Source: Favolaschia claudopus
Taxonomy: Eukaryota; Basidiomycota; Agaricomycetes; Agaricales; Mycenaceae
Direction of reading: 5' to 3'
DNA length: 64,000 nt
Assembly: GCA_037176885.1 (NCBI GenBank)
Contig: JAWWNJ010000011.1
Span: forward strand, 1,302,001 to 1,366,000
Made by a program: the position numbers and the translations under genes. The notes under the pieces are model-generated. The model did not search any database and was not told where the DNA came from. It saw only the letters and a list, made by a program, of their open reading frames with translations. Below, one piece after another: positions 46,144-57,834 of the stretch; within the stretch, counting starts at the first letter, position 1; each line of letters starts with the position of its first letter.

Positions 46144-47793
46144 ATGGCGGAGAGTTGTGCGTCGATTGGTAAGTTGACGCGTCCTGCTGGTTTGAGTTGA
46201 CATCCTCACTCATAACCATAAGCCGTTCGTGGGCTTCAAAGTCGCAGTGCGCCGGAATTTTTCTCTTGCTGTATTACGGCTGACTTGTCTTGGGCTTTAG
46301 GTATGAAAGTTGGCCGAGACGACACGACATCCGGCACTTTTGCATCGGCGTCATGGATTTGGGCTCCAAATGCCTCTGGAGGAACGGTTGCGTTCATGAA
46401 TTCTTTCGATCCACCCTCAGGCAAAAATGCAGACAGCGCAACCATCTCCATCACTGCCGTCGGGAATTTTACGCTATGGGTCAACGGACACCCCGTCGGC
46501 CAGTCGTCGCGTACTGGCACAGACGGGTGGAAGACGGCCCAAGTGTTGCATGCGGCATTAAATGCAACGACCGCGAACCTGTTCTCTGTGCTGGTGCGGA
46601 GCAGTGACTCGACCACACCTCCGCCTGGGCTTTTGGCTGCAATCGATATACTCTACTCCGATAATACGACCTCCACCGTCGTTTCAGATTCTAGCTGGCT
46701 GGCTTCGACCGATATTCCCCCTGATTTTCCCTCTCCATCCTCTTCGCACCTGTCAGCATTCATACCGGTCACTGTCGAGGGGCCCTATGGATCAGATCCA
46801 TGGGGAGAAAGTGTCGCTCTTGCCCCTCATGACGCAGATTTTCCTACCCTCCAGGGTAGCTCTTGGATCTGGTCGACGTCAAATGCGTTTTTAACAGCTC
46901 CCTCCGGAAGTGTTGGGTTTCGCAAAACCTTTCTAACACCTAGCGGAAAGAGTGCACAGTCCGCGAGAGTGATTGCTACGGCGGATAATTCATTCGACTT
47001 CTATCTCGGACATTCATTCATCAGCTCTCCGCCAACAGACCCTAACCTCAATATCCCTGGTGCTATGAGTATCTGGCACTACCCGCAGAGATTCACCATC
47101 GATGATCTGAATTCTACCCTAAATGTTTTCAACATCATCGGGTGGAATTTTGATGCGCAAGGAAGAACACTCGCTACCAGTGCGGGTGTTATTGCCGTTC
47201 TCCAAGTCTATTACACGGACGGCACCAGCGATGTCATCCGGACAGACGATTCCTGGTCGTTCGGTCCATCGAACGCCGGGTCTACATTTCTGTTGACCCC
47301 GGATTCTTCGCTGTCGCCTGTAGTGGTTCAGGGTCCGTTAGGAATGGTACCATGGAATCAGATGCTAAATACTACCGACACTCTGGCCGCCGCTAGCGTC
47401 CCCGCTTTCCCATTCACCGCCCAACCGTCTACACCCAACAACAACAATTTGCACAAAACGGTTCCGGTTGCGGCCATCGTCGCACCTATCGTCGGTGTAA
47501 TAGCCGTCGTTGCCCTTCTCGGCGTCATATTCATGGTTCGGAAATCGTCCCGTTTTTCGTCAAAGAAGCGGAGTTCCGTCGCCGAAATCCTTCCTTATTC
47601 TAGCTGGCATTCCCCAACCACGAATTCGCTCGCCGGCACCGGCACCGTTGGGCCATTCGCCGCCTCCACCGAGGCAAGCGTTCAGGAGCCTCCTCCACCC
47701 GACTATTCCTTGGATGTCCCTTTGGTTTCGGTCGTCAGTGATAGTCAGCGGAAACAGCGTTTACGTCCCGTACGCTCTCCGGCCTCTACATAA
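46144..47793 (+). CDS. Type I membrane protein with paired beta-sandwich repeats, paralog 1
   Basis: The main frame is open from about 46285 to 47793. The start is uncertain: ATG at 46144 can be spliced in frame (donor 46169, acceptor at 46302 or near 46233), but neither version gives a clear signal peptide, unlike the paralog at 52198. The outside part contains two related units, ASASWIWAPNASGGTVAF with LWVNGHPVGQSS, and SSWIWSTSNAFLTAPSG with VGFRKTFLTPSGK and FDFYLG. They resemble the jelly-roll units that open fungal alpha-L-rhamnosidases. One membrane segment follows (VPVAAIVAPIVGVIAVVALL, then GVIFMVRKSS), and the Ser/Pro-rich tail has PPPPDYSLDVP. Probably a cell-surface protein; the ligand is unknown. 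Confidence 0.7.
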
Positions 47794-48108
47794 ACTCTCC
47801 ACACTCTATGGTAGATTTTGGGTTGATTCACTAGTATATATTGTACATCGCACGTTTGGACTAAGACTGATAGTAGCATCCCGCTGTTGGACTTCTTAAT
47901 TATAGCGCTTTATTAGCCTTTCTGTGCTATTTCGGTGGTTTGGAAAATCCGATCACATCACGGAGGCAAAGTCAACCGCTGCCAAGCAGTGCTGTCTGCA
48001 ACGCAATTGGCTATTGTCCGGTTGGACCTGCTTTTTTTGGCGCCTGACTTGCGCCTAGCACTAGAAAAGAAGAGATGGGACAGCTTCAATCCTTATTCCC
48101 CTCTAGCC

Positions 48109-50565
48109 ATGTCCGCCCACCATGTTTTAGAGCCCACCGACGCCACCTTGGTTGACCGAACACCACAGAGCTCTATGAGGAGACGAGGTCCCTCGGAAGA
48201 GACTGCTGTCGAGATCACCGCCAGTCCAAATCCAACGAACCTGAGCTTTGATCACGAAAAACTGAAGGATCAACGCGAATGTCGACGGCCCATATCCTAT
48301 GTACCACCAGAAAACCATCACCGCTGTCTTATTATCTGTTTCGACGGCACTGGGGATCAATTCGACGCGGACAACTCGAATATTGTGCAACTCGTATCGG
48401 CGTTGAGGAAGGACGATCGCGCGAAGCAGATGGTTTATTACCAGGTGGGTACTCATTCATTGTTTTACACGGATTGTTATGAATGGTCGACCACTTCAAG
48501 TCGGGAATCGGTACATATTCTTCATCGAAGCTTGCGACACCTTTCCTGACAAAAATGTCGCTGGTGAGTCTCTTTCTCTTGTCCCCGGCAAGCATTAAGG
48601 CCGCTGCTGTAGACGCTCGACGCGGCAATTGCCTGGAATCTCGACTCCCATGTCATGTGTGAGCCACTTCTACAGCCTACATCTGCCCCAAATTCATTTC
48701 TGTCTATGTAGCGGGCTATGAGTTCTTGATGCAAAACTGTCGGTGCCACCCTGATTAATGTCCTGTGCCAGGTCAATGCTCATGTTTCGTCTATAGATAC
48801 CACCGGAGATCGTATATGTATCTTTGGATTCTCCAGGGGCGCCTACACTGCTCGCAGGTTTGTTTATAGAACCCTGGCTATTTTCATACAGTCGGTCAAC
48901 TATCTCTGTTCAGTTTAGCGGGTATGATTCACAAAGTGGGGTTGCTGCCGGTCGACAATCATCAGCAAGGTCGGCTTACTTATCGGTACTCCGCGAAATT
49001 CTGTCGTTTAACAGCCTCAACAGTTCCATTCGCATACAAGATGTATACACGAGCCGACGCGACAGGATGGGCGCAGGTATGATCATCAGTTCACACTTGA
49101 TTAGAAGCGGACTGACCGAAGCGCCAGTCGAATGCATTTAAAAAAGCCTTCAGCAACGATGTTCACATCGACTTCATTGGCGTTTGGTACGTTTGTTTCA
49201 ATGTGGATGAACTAAGCCCTGATCCATGTTGTGCACCATACAGGGATACCGTCGATTCCGTGGGCCTCATCCCGAAGCGTCTGCCATTCACCACCTCTAA
49301 CACTATTGTTCGTACCTTCCGACACGCCGTCTCGCTCGATGAGCGGCGAGCCAAGTTCAAGGCTAACCTCTGGAATTTTCCTGACGACACGGAGAAGGTG
49401 TTGGGTGTCCAGCCCACGCCTTCGCCGCCGGCAACCCCGCCCGTGTCGGAGCTTCCGAAATCCAAAACCTCACCCCGGATCACACCCAAGCATGGCTTCA
49501 CATTGCCCAGTATGAGTGTGCCGAAGATGCCCAAGTCTTTCAAAAGTAGCGGTTCAGATACCGACGATTCAGATGAAGCGGAGCAGACGGAATTTGAAGC
49601 CGCGTTCACGAAGCGGCAAAGGAAGACGAAGCCGACAGATGTTCTGGAGGTTTGGTTCGCGGGATGCCATTGCGGTTCGTTGCTGCTTCGTCTAGTCAAC
49701 AGTCATTGACCCTAAATCTTCGACTTGTTAGATGTAGGAGGGGGATCCGTTCCCAATGATACGCGTCACAATCTCGCGCGAATTCCTCTGCGATGGATGA
49801 TACGAGAATGTTTCAAGGTAGTCTCAGTCTTTTTAGCACGAAGACCATAGATGTTAAATGTGTGTCCAGGCCGACACCGGTATCATGTTCGACTCTCGAC
49901 GCCTTCGCGAACTGGGTCTTGATCCTGCAACGCTCTACCCTATTGTGCTCCCACGACCACCGCCCCTTCCGCTCACAGCCAGCACTGTAATCGAAAGGGT
50001 GCCGAAGCGAAAGGGATGGCTACGGCGGATGTTTTCTTCGCGCAAGACCAAGGAAGCTGAAGGGGTAGAAGAATATGCTCCGCCGACGCCTGACCTGGAT
50101 GATGATGATTGGGAGGAGAAGAAGGGTGGAGGCAAAGTCACGGTGAAAGAAGAAGTAGTGCAGCCTTCGTCTTCGTCTTGCTCCGGGTACGGCCAACTCT
50201 CGCCAGGTGTGGAGGAGTTGGAAGACCTTCACGATTCACTTTCGCCGATCTATGACCAGCTCTCGCTAAAGCCGTTTTGGTGGATCCTCGAGGTTATACC
50301 GCTTTCGTTTCGGTATCAGAAGCGGGACAAGGTCTGGGTGAACGAGGTCAGGGCAAACCTGGGGAGGGCAAGGTACATCCCACATCAGCGGCCGACGCAT
50401 GAAAGCGAGGATGAGGTGAATCACCACTCGCACGGCATCGAAAAGCCAGTGGTAAATCTGAAGGTGCATCGGAGTGTCAAGATGAGGAGGGAGGCCAAGG
50501 ACGCGAAGGGGAGGTCCTACATTAATCGGGCACGGTTCCACGCGGAGCCCGAGTGGGTGGATTGA
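48109..50565 (+). CDS. DUF2235 alpha/beta-hydrolase-like protein
   Basis: DUF2235 is the catalytic domain of Tle1-type phospholipases; fungal members are uncharacterised. ATG at 48109 (MSAHHVLEPTDATLVDRT). About ten exons follow, the first ones at 48109-48444, 48501-48564, 48613-48658, 48712-48738, 48797-48857 and 48914-48969. Motifs in order: RCLIICFDGTGDQFDADNSN (strand 1 and metal/oxyanion region), GIGTY, LAWNLDS-like AIAWNLDSHVM, GYEFLMQN, then GDRICIFGFSRGAYTARSL with the G-x-S-x-G nucleophile, and FIGVWDTVDSVG with the acidic residue. A Pro/Ser-rich insert (about 49400-49620) interrupts the C-terminal half, which then shows VWFAGCHxDVGGG with the catalytic-type His. All motifs are intact and all introns are GT-AG. 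Confidence 0.85.
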
Positions 50566-50827
50566 CGGAGAGCGTGCGCTGATGACATGGTCGAATTTGC
50601 CTGGCGCAAGGCAAGGCAAGTTCGAAAAGTAGGAATCCGGAGGCTTGAATTATGACTCGGATGCGACGAGATTTATGTACGAACGAGTCCGCGAAGTTAG
50701 ACGCGGCAGACTAATGTAATGTAATGAACTATTTACGACTCGTAGAAAATGAATAAAGGCACGGTTTAATGCAGGCTCTTAGACTAGCTTAGACTCTTGA
50801 GACGGAGGAAGCTCGTAGATTTTCGGA

Positions 50828-50862
50828 GGCGGGCCGGGGCCCCGGGAAGGCCCGGGACCAAG
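50828..50862. other. GC-rich palindromic block
   Basis: Contains GGCCGGGGCCCCGGGAAGGC followed by CCGGGACC: two CCCGGG words and a GGGGCCCC palindrome within 35 nt, in the promoter region of the thioesterase-like gene. A hairpin or a GC-box-like site is possible. Confidence 0.35.
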
Positions 50863-50952
50863 TGCCTATTCCCGCCGCGGCCCACATCATCTCGAATCTG
50901 AAGATCTTGAACCATTGCTTATACTTACCGTGTACTATCCCCCGCCGCTACT

Positions 50953-51887
50953 ATGAGCTTGGATTCCGCAGTGCAGCCCCCCTCGATTGTCCAAGTTGCG
51001 CCACTTGAATCATCTGAGCCCGATTCTCCTCAGCCTCCCATCGTCATCTTTCTGCATGTAAGTCCTTAGTCGACTGCAGCTCAACCTTGGCAGGATCGCC
51101 AACTAAGTATACACAAGGGCCTTGGAGGCTCCCCAGAAGACATAGCTATGAACGCTGTACACCCTCTGCGCCAAAATCCCGCATTCGGACTCGGTCAAGT
51201 AAAATGGATACTTCCCGTGGCATAGGCGTTCTCTGCATGGCAGTAGTTTAAGAGACCAACGCTTTCTCAACATGATCAGACCCACAATCACAGTAACGGG
51301 GAACATGGGACGCCGTATGCCTGCATGGTTCAACATTCGCATTTTTGACTTTCCTCTTACTATTCCTCCGCCCCCGGGTGAGGAAGACGAAGCCACAATT
51401 CTACCGAGTATCGCCTCAATTGAAGCGCTTCTAACCAATATTGTCGACTCCGGTGTTGACCCTAGTCGCATCGTATTTGGAGGATTTTCGCAAGGCGCTG
51501 CGATGACTCTTCTTACTGGCCTGACCACATCTCATAAACTCGCTGGATTGTTTGTGTTGAGCGAACGTCTTCCTTTAACATAGATTCAAATCGGTTTGTT
51601 GTCGAACCCTCATCCAACTTTGTTCGCTCACGCTATTTTAGATGGCATCCTCCCATGCTTCCGCGGTGCCTATTTTCTGGGGTCATGGAACAGTTGATCC
51701 ACTGGTTCCGTACAAACTTGGCCGTGTATGCGCCGACTATTCAATGATCGAGCTCGGTATTCCTCCTGCGCAACCTGGATCTTCTAGCGGATTGGATTTC
51801 CATACCTACGAAGGTCTCGCGCATTATATTGGAGATGATGAATTGACGGACCTCGCGTCCTGGTTGAGGAACATATTCTCCTTGTAG
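50953..51887 (+). pseudogene. Acyl-protein thioesterase (APT1-like), probably frame-broken
   Basis: APT1-like enzymes remove palmitoyl groups from proteins. ATG at 50953 (MSLDSAVQPPSIVQVAP). The family parts are all present: LHGLGGSPEDIAMN, GQVKWILP, MGRRMPAWFNI, nucleophile Ser in FGGFSQGAAM, Asp in FWGHGTVDPLVP, and His in YEGLAHYIGDDELTD. Two joints fail. After KWILP (51234) no GT donor keeps phase with IRPTITVTG (51275 on). After LFVLSERLPLT a TAG (51582) precedes the splice to MASSHASAVP, where relatives carry an uninterrupted HR-type stretch; a small deletion there would explain it. So either the gene is inactive or the sequence has two small errors. Confidence 0.6.
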
Positions 51888-52197
51888 GAATCTTCGGGTT
51901 CTCAACTGGAATTCTTTCCCCGACCTTGGCCACCACTTTTCTTTGGCAGATCGAGATATTATGCCTATCATCGCTGTATCTCTCAAATCATTAGATTTCA
52001 TGATTTCCCACTGTCACCAATACTGAAGACGATTCGTGAATCATCCAAATCTTGAATGACAAGTCGACTTCTTGTTGATCGGGATACACTGGGAAAACAA
52101 GCAATGTATCTAAAGCTTCCCTACGCATTAACAGCGACAAATGCGCTGACTGAACCTTTCCTATCTCACCCCCACGAGCGATTCGGAGGGTCCCACA

Positions 52198-54214
52198 ATG
52201 AACACCTCAGGTGCGGTGTTCTTTGCATACCTCGACCCCCACAAAACTCATTCTCTCCTATAGGTACTATTCGACCTTTCACACTCGTTTGCTTATTCAC
52301 TCTTACGCTGCGTAAGTCGTTCGTGGCTGCCAGACTCGTTGGTAACAGAGGTGCCTTGCAGTGGTACGCGCTGGTGTTCATCAACATCGGCATCCTAGAC
52401 TTGCACTCAGCGCACGAGATGCGCTTGCGGATAGTGGATTAACATCCGCATCGTGGATATGGGACTTAGGCTCGTCAGCCGGCAATGTCGCGTTCCTAAA
52501 AACGTTCAGCAGCTCTGTGGGGAAAATAGCCTCTTCAGCGACCATCTCGTTCACTGCAGCGAACAGTGCCACCCTCTGGGTTAATGGGCAACCAGTTGGG
52601 CAGTCCAATGACTGGAAAGTTGCTGAGGTGCTCAGCGCTGCGCTGAATGCTTCGTCGAATACTTTCTCGGTGTTCGCCGCCAGCGGTGGGTCTTCACCTC
52701 CCGCAGGTTTTTTGGCCGCTATCAAAGTGCAGTATAGCGATGGATCCGTTGATACCGTCTTGTCCGATTCGAGTTGGAAGTCCTCCGCCAATATTCCCTC
52801 CGACTTCCCTTTGCCCGCGGACACGTCCCGCTTTACCTCTGCGACAGTGGCTGCGTCCTTCGGGTCCGGCGCGTGGGGAACAGCTGTAAACCTCACGCCT
52901 CCAAATCCCAACGTCCCGACTTTGGTGGGAGGTACGTGGATCTGGTCCACCTTTGATGGCGAGTACGCCGCGCCTGCTGGAACTGTCGCATTCCGCAAGA
53001 ACGTTGTTACACCCAACGGGAAGAAAGCGCAATCCGCGGCCGTTCTCCTCACGGCCGATAACACTTTTGCTTTTTACGTGAATGGCAAATACGTCGGTGC
53101 CCCTCCATTCGAAGCCAACGCTGTCGTCGAGTCGACGGCCTGGGGGCGTGCACAACAGTTCAGTGTTGGCCTCAATCCGGCATCGAATACGTTCACTGTC
53201 ATCGTCACAAACTTTCTCAATCCAACATCTGGAGCAACATCGCCGGCAGGTCTCGTCGCAAGCATCCGAGTCGTATATGCAGATGGAAGCAGCGATCTCC
53301 TTGGAACGGACCCTAGTTGGTTAAATGGGCCATACACCAGCGTTGCGGATTTTCTTGCGGTGCCGGATTCTGCGCTCGTGGCATCTTTCAATGTGGCTGC
53401 TGTTGGAGCTTGGCCATGGGGATCGCTTTCTGGTGTTTCCGATGTATTAGCAGCTGCGGTTGTTCCTTCTGCTCCCTTCACCGAGAGCCCTGCGTCGTCA
53501 GGGAGCCAAGGCAATTCGAATTCCTCTACAGGTGAAAGAAGCGGTTTGGGCCTAGGTGTCAATTCGATGAGCGCATCTGTAAACAGTGTCAGCCACCGCG
53601 GCGCGTCTGGTGCTGCTGTTTCCTCCACCGTGCATTCTGGAAGCAGCGCGGGTTCAGCTTTTCCAACGCCGGGCACTGATGCCGGAAATTTTGCGCCTTC
53701 GAGCACTGTCACTTCGAATTCAGCCACCCATAATAACAGCACTCCTGTTGCTGCAATAGTTGGCGCTATTGCAAGTACCCTCACCTTACTCTTCATCGGT
53801 CTGGCCGGATCCTGTTGGTATCGTCGACGTCGCACGCGCCTTCGGCGTCATTTGCATTCAGCGGGGTCGAGCATCATTGCGCCCTTGAACAATGCCTCGG
53901 AAGCGCATAACGCTCAGCCAGTTACCTCCTCTCTGGAAAATGATGACTCTCCAAGCACGACAGAATTACCGGTCGGAAGTATACTCCCGTTTCTATTGCC
54001 AATGGAGGAACGCGCAGGACAAGCGCCGGGACCTAGCCACAACTCTCCAACGGCCAAGGCTGAACGTGAACTAATGAGCTCCCGAGCCATTGAAGCTTCC
54101 ATATCGACTGATACCCCCCCATCTCTACATACTAATAATCTACAGCTAGAAGAAGCATATTTTTCAGACGCAGAACCTGATACTCGCCCTCCTCCAAGCT
54201 ACTATACCGAGTAG
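52198..54214 (+). CDS. Type I membrane protein with paired beta-sandwich repeats, paralog 2, 637 aa
   Basis: Exons 52198-52210, 52264-52311 and 52362-54214 join to 637 codons plus stop. The two tiny first exons encode a convincing signal peptide (MNTSGTIRPFTLVCLFTLTL). Two extracellular units match those of 46144-47793: TSASWIWDLGSSAGNVAFLK with LWVNGQPVGQSNDWK, and GGTWIWSTFDGEYAAPAG with VAFRKNVVTPNGKKAQS and FAFYVNGKYVGAPP. A Ser/Gly/Asn-rich stalk follows, then one membrane segment (TPVAAIVGAIASTLTLLFIG), a basic stop-transfer (WYRRRRTRLRRH) and a cytoplasmic tail with PPPSYYTE. Probably a surface receptor or adhesin-like protein that binds a ligand through its jelly-roll units; the function is unknown. 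Confidence 0.8.
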
Positions 54215-55005
54215 TAGCCTAAATCTGTCCTTTCCTGTATCTGCTCACCTTCAGATGATCCCTTCAACCTCGTGTCGAATCGTATTCGATGCTCGGTATC
54301 TACAATCATATTGTTGCAATGACGGATTATTAAAGGAACATCGTACCCAAATTCGCCTTCGACTTTCGGGCTCCGCAACAGACTACTATGATCCCTGAGG
54401 CACGTCCAAAGGTTAATTGACGCGAGAGGACGGACGAAACAGCTCTGAACTCCGTCGCCGCAACCATCTAATCAAGGTGTCAAGTACAATCATGTGAAGT
54501 ATTTAACATCGACATCAAGCTTCCAAGCACTTAGTGTTCGCCCGGGCTCCGACCCATTTCATGCAGTGATAACCCCGTTGACTTCCAGGACATTGCAAGC
54601 GCACAATGTGAGGAACCGGAAGGGAATGCTTTGCCTATTGACCGATTTGGCACAACTCGTCCATCACCTCGAAGAGGAAGGAGTTTGTTTGCAGTTGTTT
54701 AGCTCACTGATTAGATTCGCCACAATGTTCAATCTGGAACCCTTAGTGGACGGAGTATTCCAACCTTCTGCTCGTGACCTGTCTAGATTTGCTGAGGAGA
54801 AAAAAATGCGACGTTCATGACATTATGATACAAAAGGAAGTAGGAAAATGCATCTTTCGTGTGGATTCGTGTAGTTGTCAATGACTAGTGAAAATGTTCC
54901 ATTGGAGTGAAATGTAGAGGAAAAAGTCAATAACGTTATGCAAAGGCTACAATGTTGATGTAATGCTTTATCGCTGCAGATCGGTGCGCCTTAGAAAACA
55001 TTAGT
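54215..55005. other. Intergenic between convergent genes
   Basis: One open frame (54494-54820, with LTDLAQLVHHLEEEGVCLQL) is mildly protein-like but short and without family or splice support. I see nothing else. Confidence 0.35.
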
Positions 55006-57834
55006 TCAAGACAGCATGCGACCAGAATGAAGAGAAAGCACACACATGCGGAGGGTGTCATAGAGAAATTTGTAACTCTTGAGATTACCCTTGAGCCGCC
55101 GGATATCTATACTATACATGTCTTTCAACCGATCCAAGCGCGTCAGCTCGACAGAAAATCGGACTTCGTCCCCCACGTCCTCGGTTTGGTTGCCGTAGAC
55201 AACATCAACAGCTGGTGTGGGCTCTTCAGAGGTAACACCGTTACCGTTGATGGAAGGAGGGGGATTCTCCGTCATCATGGATCGAGCTGGTGAAGGTTGC
55301 CGTCTTGCAAGTAGACCCCTAAACACGCCTGTTGTCTGTGAAGTGGTGCGGGCCTATCAAGTTCACAATCTCAGTCGGAGCCATATATACGGAAGTCAAA
55401 AAATGTCACCGTACCCGTCTGGTGCCAGCGCCTTCAGCAACATCCTTCCTGCGCTTAGCCGGTCGAATGCATCGGTACTTGAAGTCCCCTTCCACATGTA
55501 TCTCGACGCCCATCCCGGAAAGCACCTCTCGCATGTGCTGCATCACCTCTGGCGGTCGTCCCGCAGTGATCATCTCATGGTCGACCGCACCATGATGTAT
55601 CCGCATTGCAGCCCTGTTGTTGCCATTGGTAACGCCAGCGGAGCGCCTGAAAAGCGATGTGATTGAGACAGCCGAGCTAGTGCGCTGCCTATGTTCAATG
55701 GTCCCAGGGGTCACGAGGAATGGAGACTGGTTCTGAGGCGGCGGCGGCGTCGCGTACTTGTGGGGAACACCCCCAACTTCGACAGACGATGCGGCTGCTT
55801 CGTGTTTCGAGGGCGGCGAAAATGGACTGGGCGTGAGCCCGCCACTCACATTGATCGAACGTCGACCTTTGCGGAACCACTGCATGACTTTGTTTGGCTT
55901 GTTCGGGCTGGCACTGGTTATAACATCGGGGGCGTTGGAATGTGTCGGTGTGAGAGGTTGCTGGGCACTTGAGGAGCTCGACGAGCCATTGATGATGAGG
56001 GGAGGAAGTTGAGCCTTGGCTTCAGTCCTGCTGAGGGTGCCTTGCGGAGTATCGGCTGTTGGTTGCGCTGGATGCTTAGAGCCAACAGTTGAAGGATCGA
56101 AGTGCGGGCCCCCACGAAGCGAACCTTCCACGCCATTGATGTCTTTGTAGTCAGTACTGGGGGGGTCCTCAGCAGCGCTATCCAACCACGTCTGTACAGG
56201 TGAGAGGGGTGGTGCAGGGCTGTGGTTCCGATCAGCGCGACTGCCTCGCCTTCGCCGCTCCTGGACCGGAGAAAAGTCTGCATCGCGTTGAGTTGTCGGG
56301 AATACGGACTCCGAACCATCGAGAACAGCAGCCAAAGGACTTGTGGACATCCCAGGGGTCCTACGGCTGCCTTCTGGATCCTGGCTTGAACTTTGACGCT
56401 CACGCTGCTGGGTGTCGCGGGTTCCACGACGACCTTCATACTCTACTTGAATTGTATGTCGGCCTTTTTCCTCTTTACGGCCGTGTTCCCGTTCCTTGCC
56501 TTTATCGTCCGCGGCGCGGGCTGCACCGCGTTGTTTCTTTGGACTCCCCACCATGCCCTTGAGGGGGCTACTCGGTTGTGGTTCCCGTGACGGCTCTGAC
56601 GCCTCGGCCCTCTTGGTCCTAACCCGATTTTCGCTTCGCGGGCTCAAAGGGGAGCCAGTACGCTGAAGCGCCATGCGACGCAGCGTCGGTCCATCTTCGG
56701 CCAGTTTCTCCAGCTCCTTCACCGTAAGCCCAAACGTCGTGAGCTCCCGAAGGTTCACAGCGAACCAACGATGCCGCATGACGGTGCCAAGGTCGGCACG
56801 GACGCGGGGATCCGGTGTGAGCATGGCACCCAGTAGACTTTGCGCTTCGGCCGACAGATGATCGGGATAGGTTAATGGTGTGCGAGCAATGTACGCGTAC
56901 AGTTTGGTGATGTCCTCGCCATCTGGGTTCGTAGGGTCGTCGTCAAAGGGGAGATATCCGGACAGCATAGCGTAGAGGATGACACCGCAGCTCCAGATAT
57001 CAGCCGCAGTACCGACATACAGACCGTCACTGTTGACGAGCTCTGGGGCGGCGTAGCAAGGAGAGCCACACATTGTCTCCATCAAGTCGTTCGTATTATG
57101 GCTGAAGCGGTTGGCAAAACCGAAGTCGGTAATGATGAGATTCCGATTGCGGTCGAGCAGAAGGTTCTCCAGCTTGAGGTCGCGATGAACAATATTCTTC
57201 TGGTGCATGTACCAGACACCAGATATGAGCTGCGCAAACAATTTTGCAGCATCGCGTTCTTTGAGATATCGATGGGCAAGAATGTGGTCGAACAGTTCAC
57301 CCCCTGAGGCGTATTCGAGAATGATACCGAAAAACTTGTCTGTTTCAAAAACGTCATACAGCCGAACGATGTTCGGATGCCTGAGCATCTGAAGCACATG
57401 TAAAAAGCATGAAAGAAGACAACTGTCGGCAGCACACGCACGTCCAATATTTCAATTTCCCTCGCTATCTTTGCCATTTTTGCTTCGTTTACCACAGCAT
57501 CCCTCCGTATCAACTTGACAGCCACCTCGTCGCCGTACTTTGAATGTATTCCGAGCTTGACTTTGCCGAATTCCCCTTCCCCCAGAGTCTGTAGCATGTA
57601 ATACGCGCCAAATTTAGGAAGAGGGCGATTCGGGTGGTTGGCGCCATAAGCAATGACGGCAGGATGCGAGAAAACGTCGGGTAAAGGCGGCTCATTCGTC
57701 TTTGCCACATTGGCAGGCGGCGGCGCCTGTTGCGACCCACGCTGCTGAGGCTCTTGACGCGGGGTCGCAGCACCGACCGCGACCGACCGCGTTCGGGATG
57801 CCCCAGACGACGGCGGTAGGTCCTGCAGACTCAT
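55006..57834 (-). CDS. CAMK-family Ser/Thr kinase with C-terminal KA1-like domain, 904 aa
   Basis: Exons 57442-57834, 55415-57388 and 55006-55353 give 904 codons plus stop; the first ATG is at 57834 (MSLQDLPPSSGASRTRS). The kinase domain (about 75-340) is complete: glycine loop LGEGEFGKVKLG, VAVK lysine, HRDLKLENLLL, DFGFANRF, SPCYAAPELV, and DIWSCGVILYAMLSGYLPF. It is of the Snf1/Kin4/Kin1 kind. A long disordered, Ser/Arg-rich linker (RKGRRSINVSGGLTPSPFSP) follows. The end is KA1-like: HMREVLSGMGVEIHVEGDFK with RCIRPAKRR, then GDEVRFSVELTRLDRLKDMY and KGNLKSYKFLYDTL. KA1 domains bind membranes or autoinhibit. Likely a cell-cycle or polarity kinase such as Kin4, but I cannot choose the subfamily with certainty. 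Confidence 0.85.

Noticed and set aside
54494..54820. 108-codon frame between two convergent genes
   Set aside because: Mildly protein-like but no domain, no splice partner and no promoter feature I can point to.
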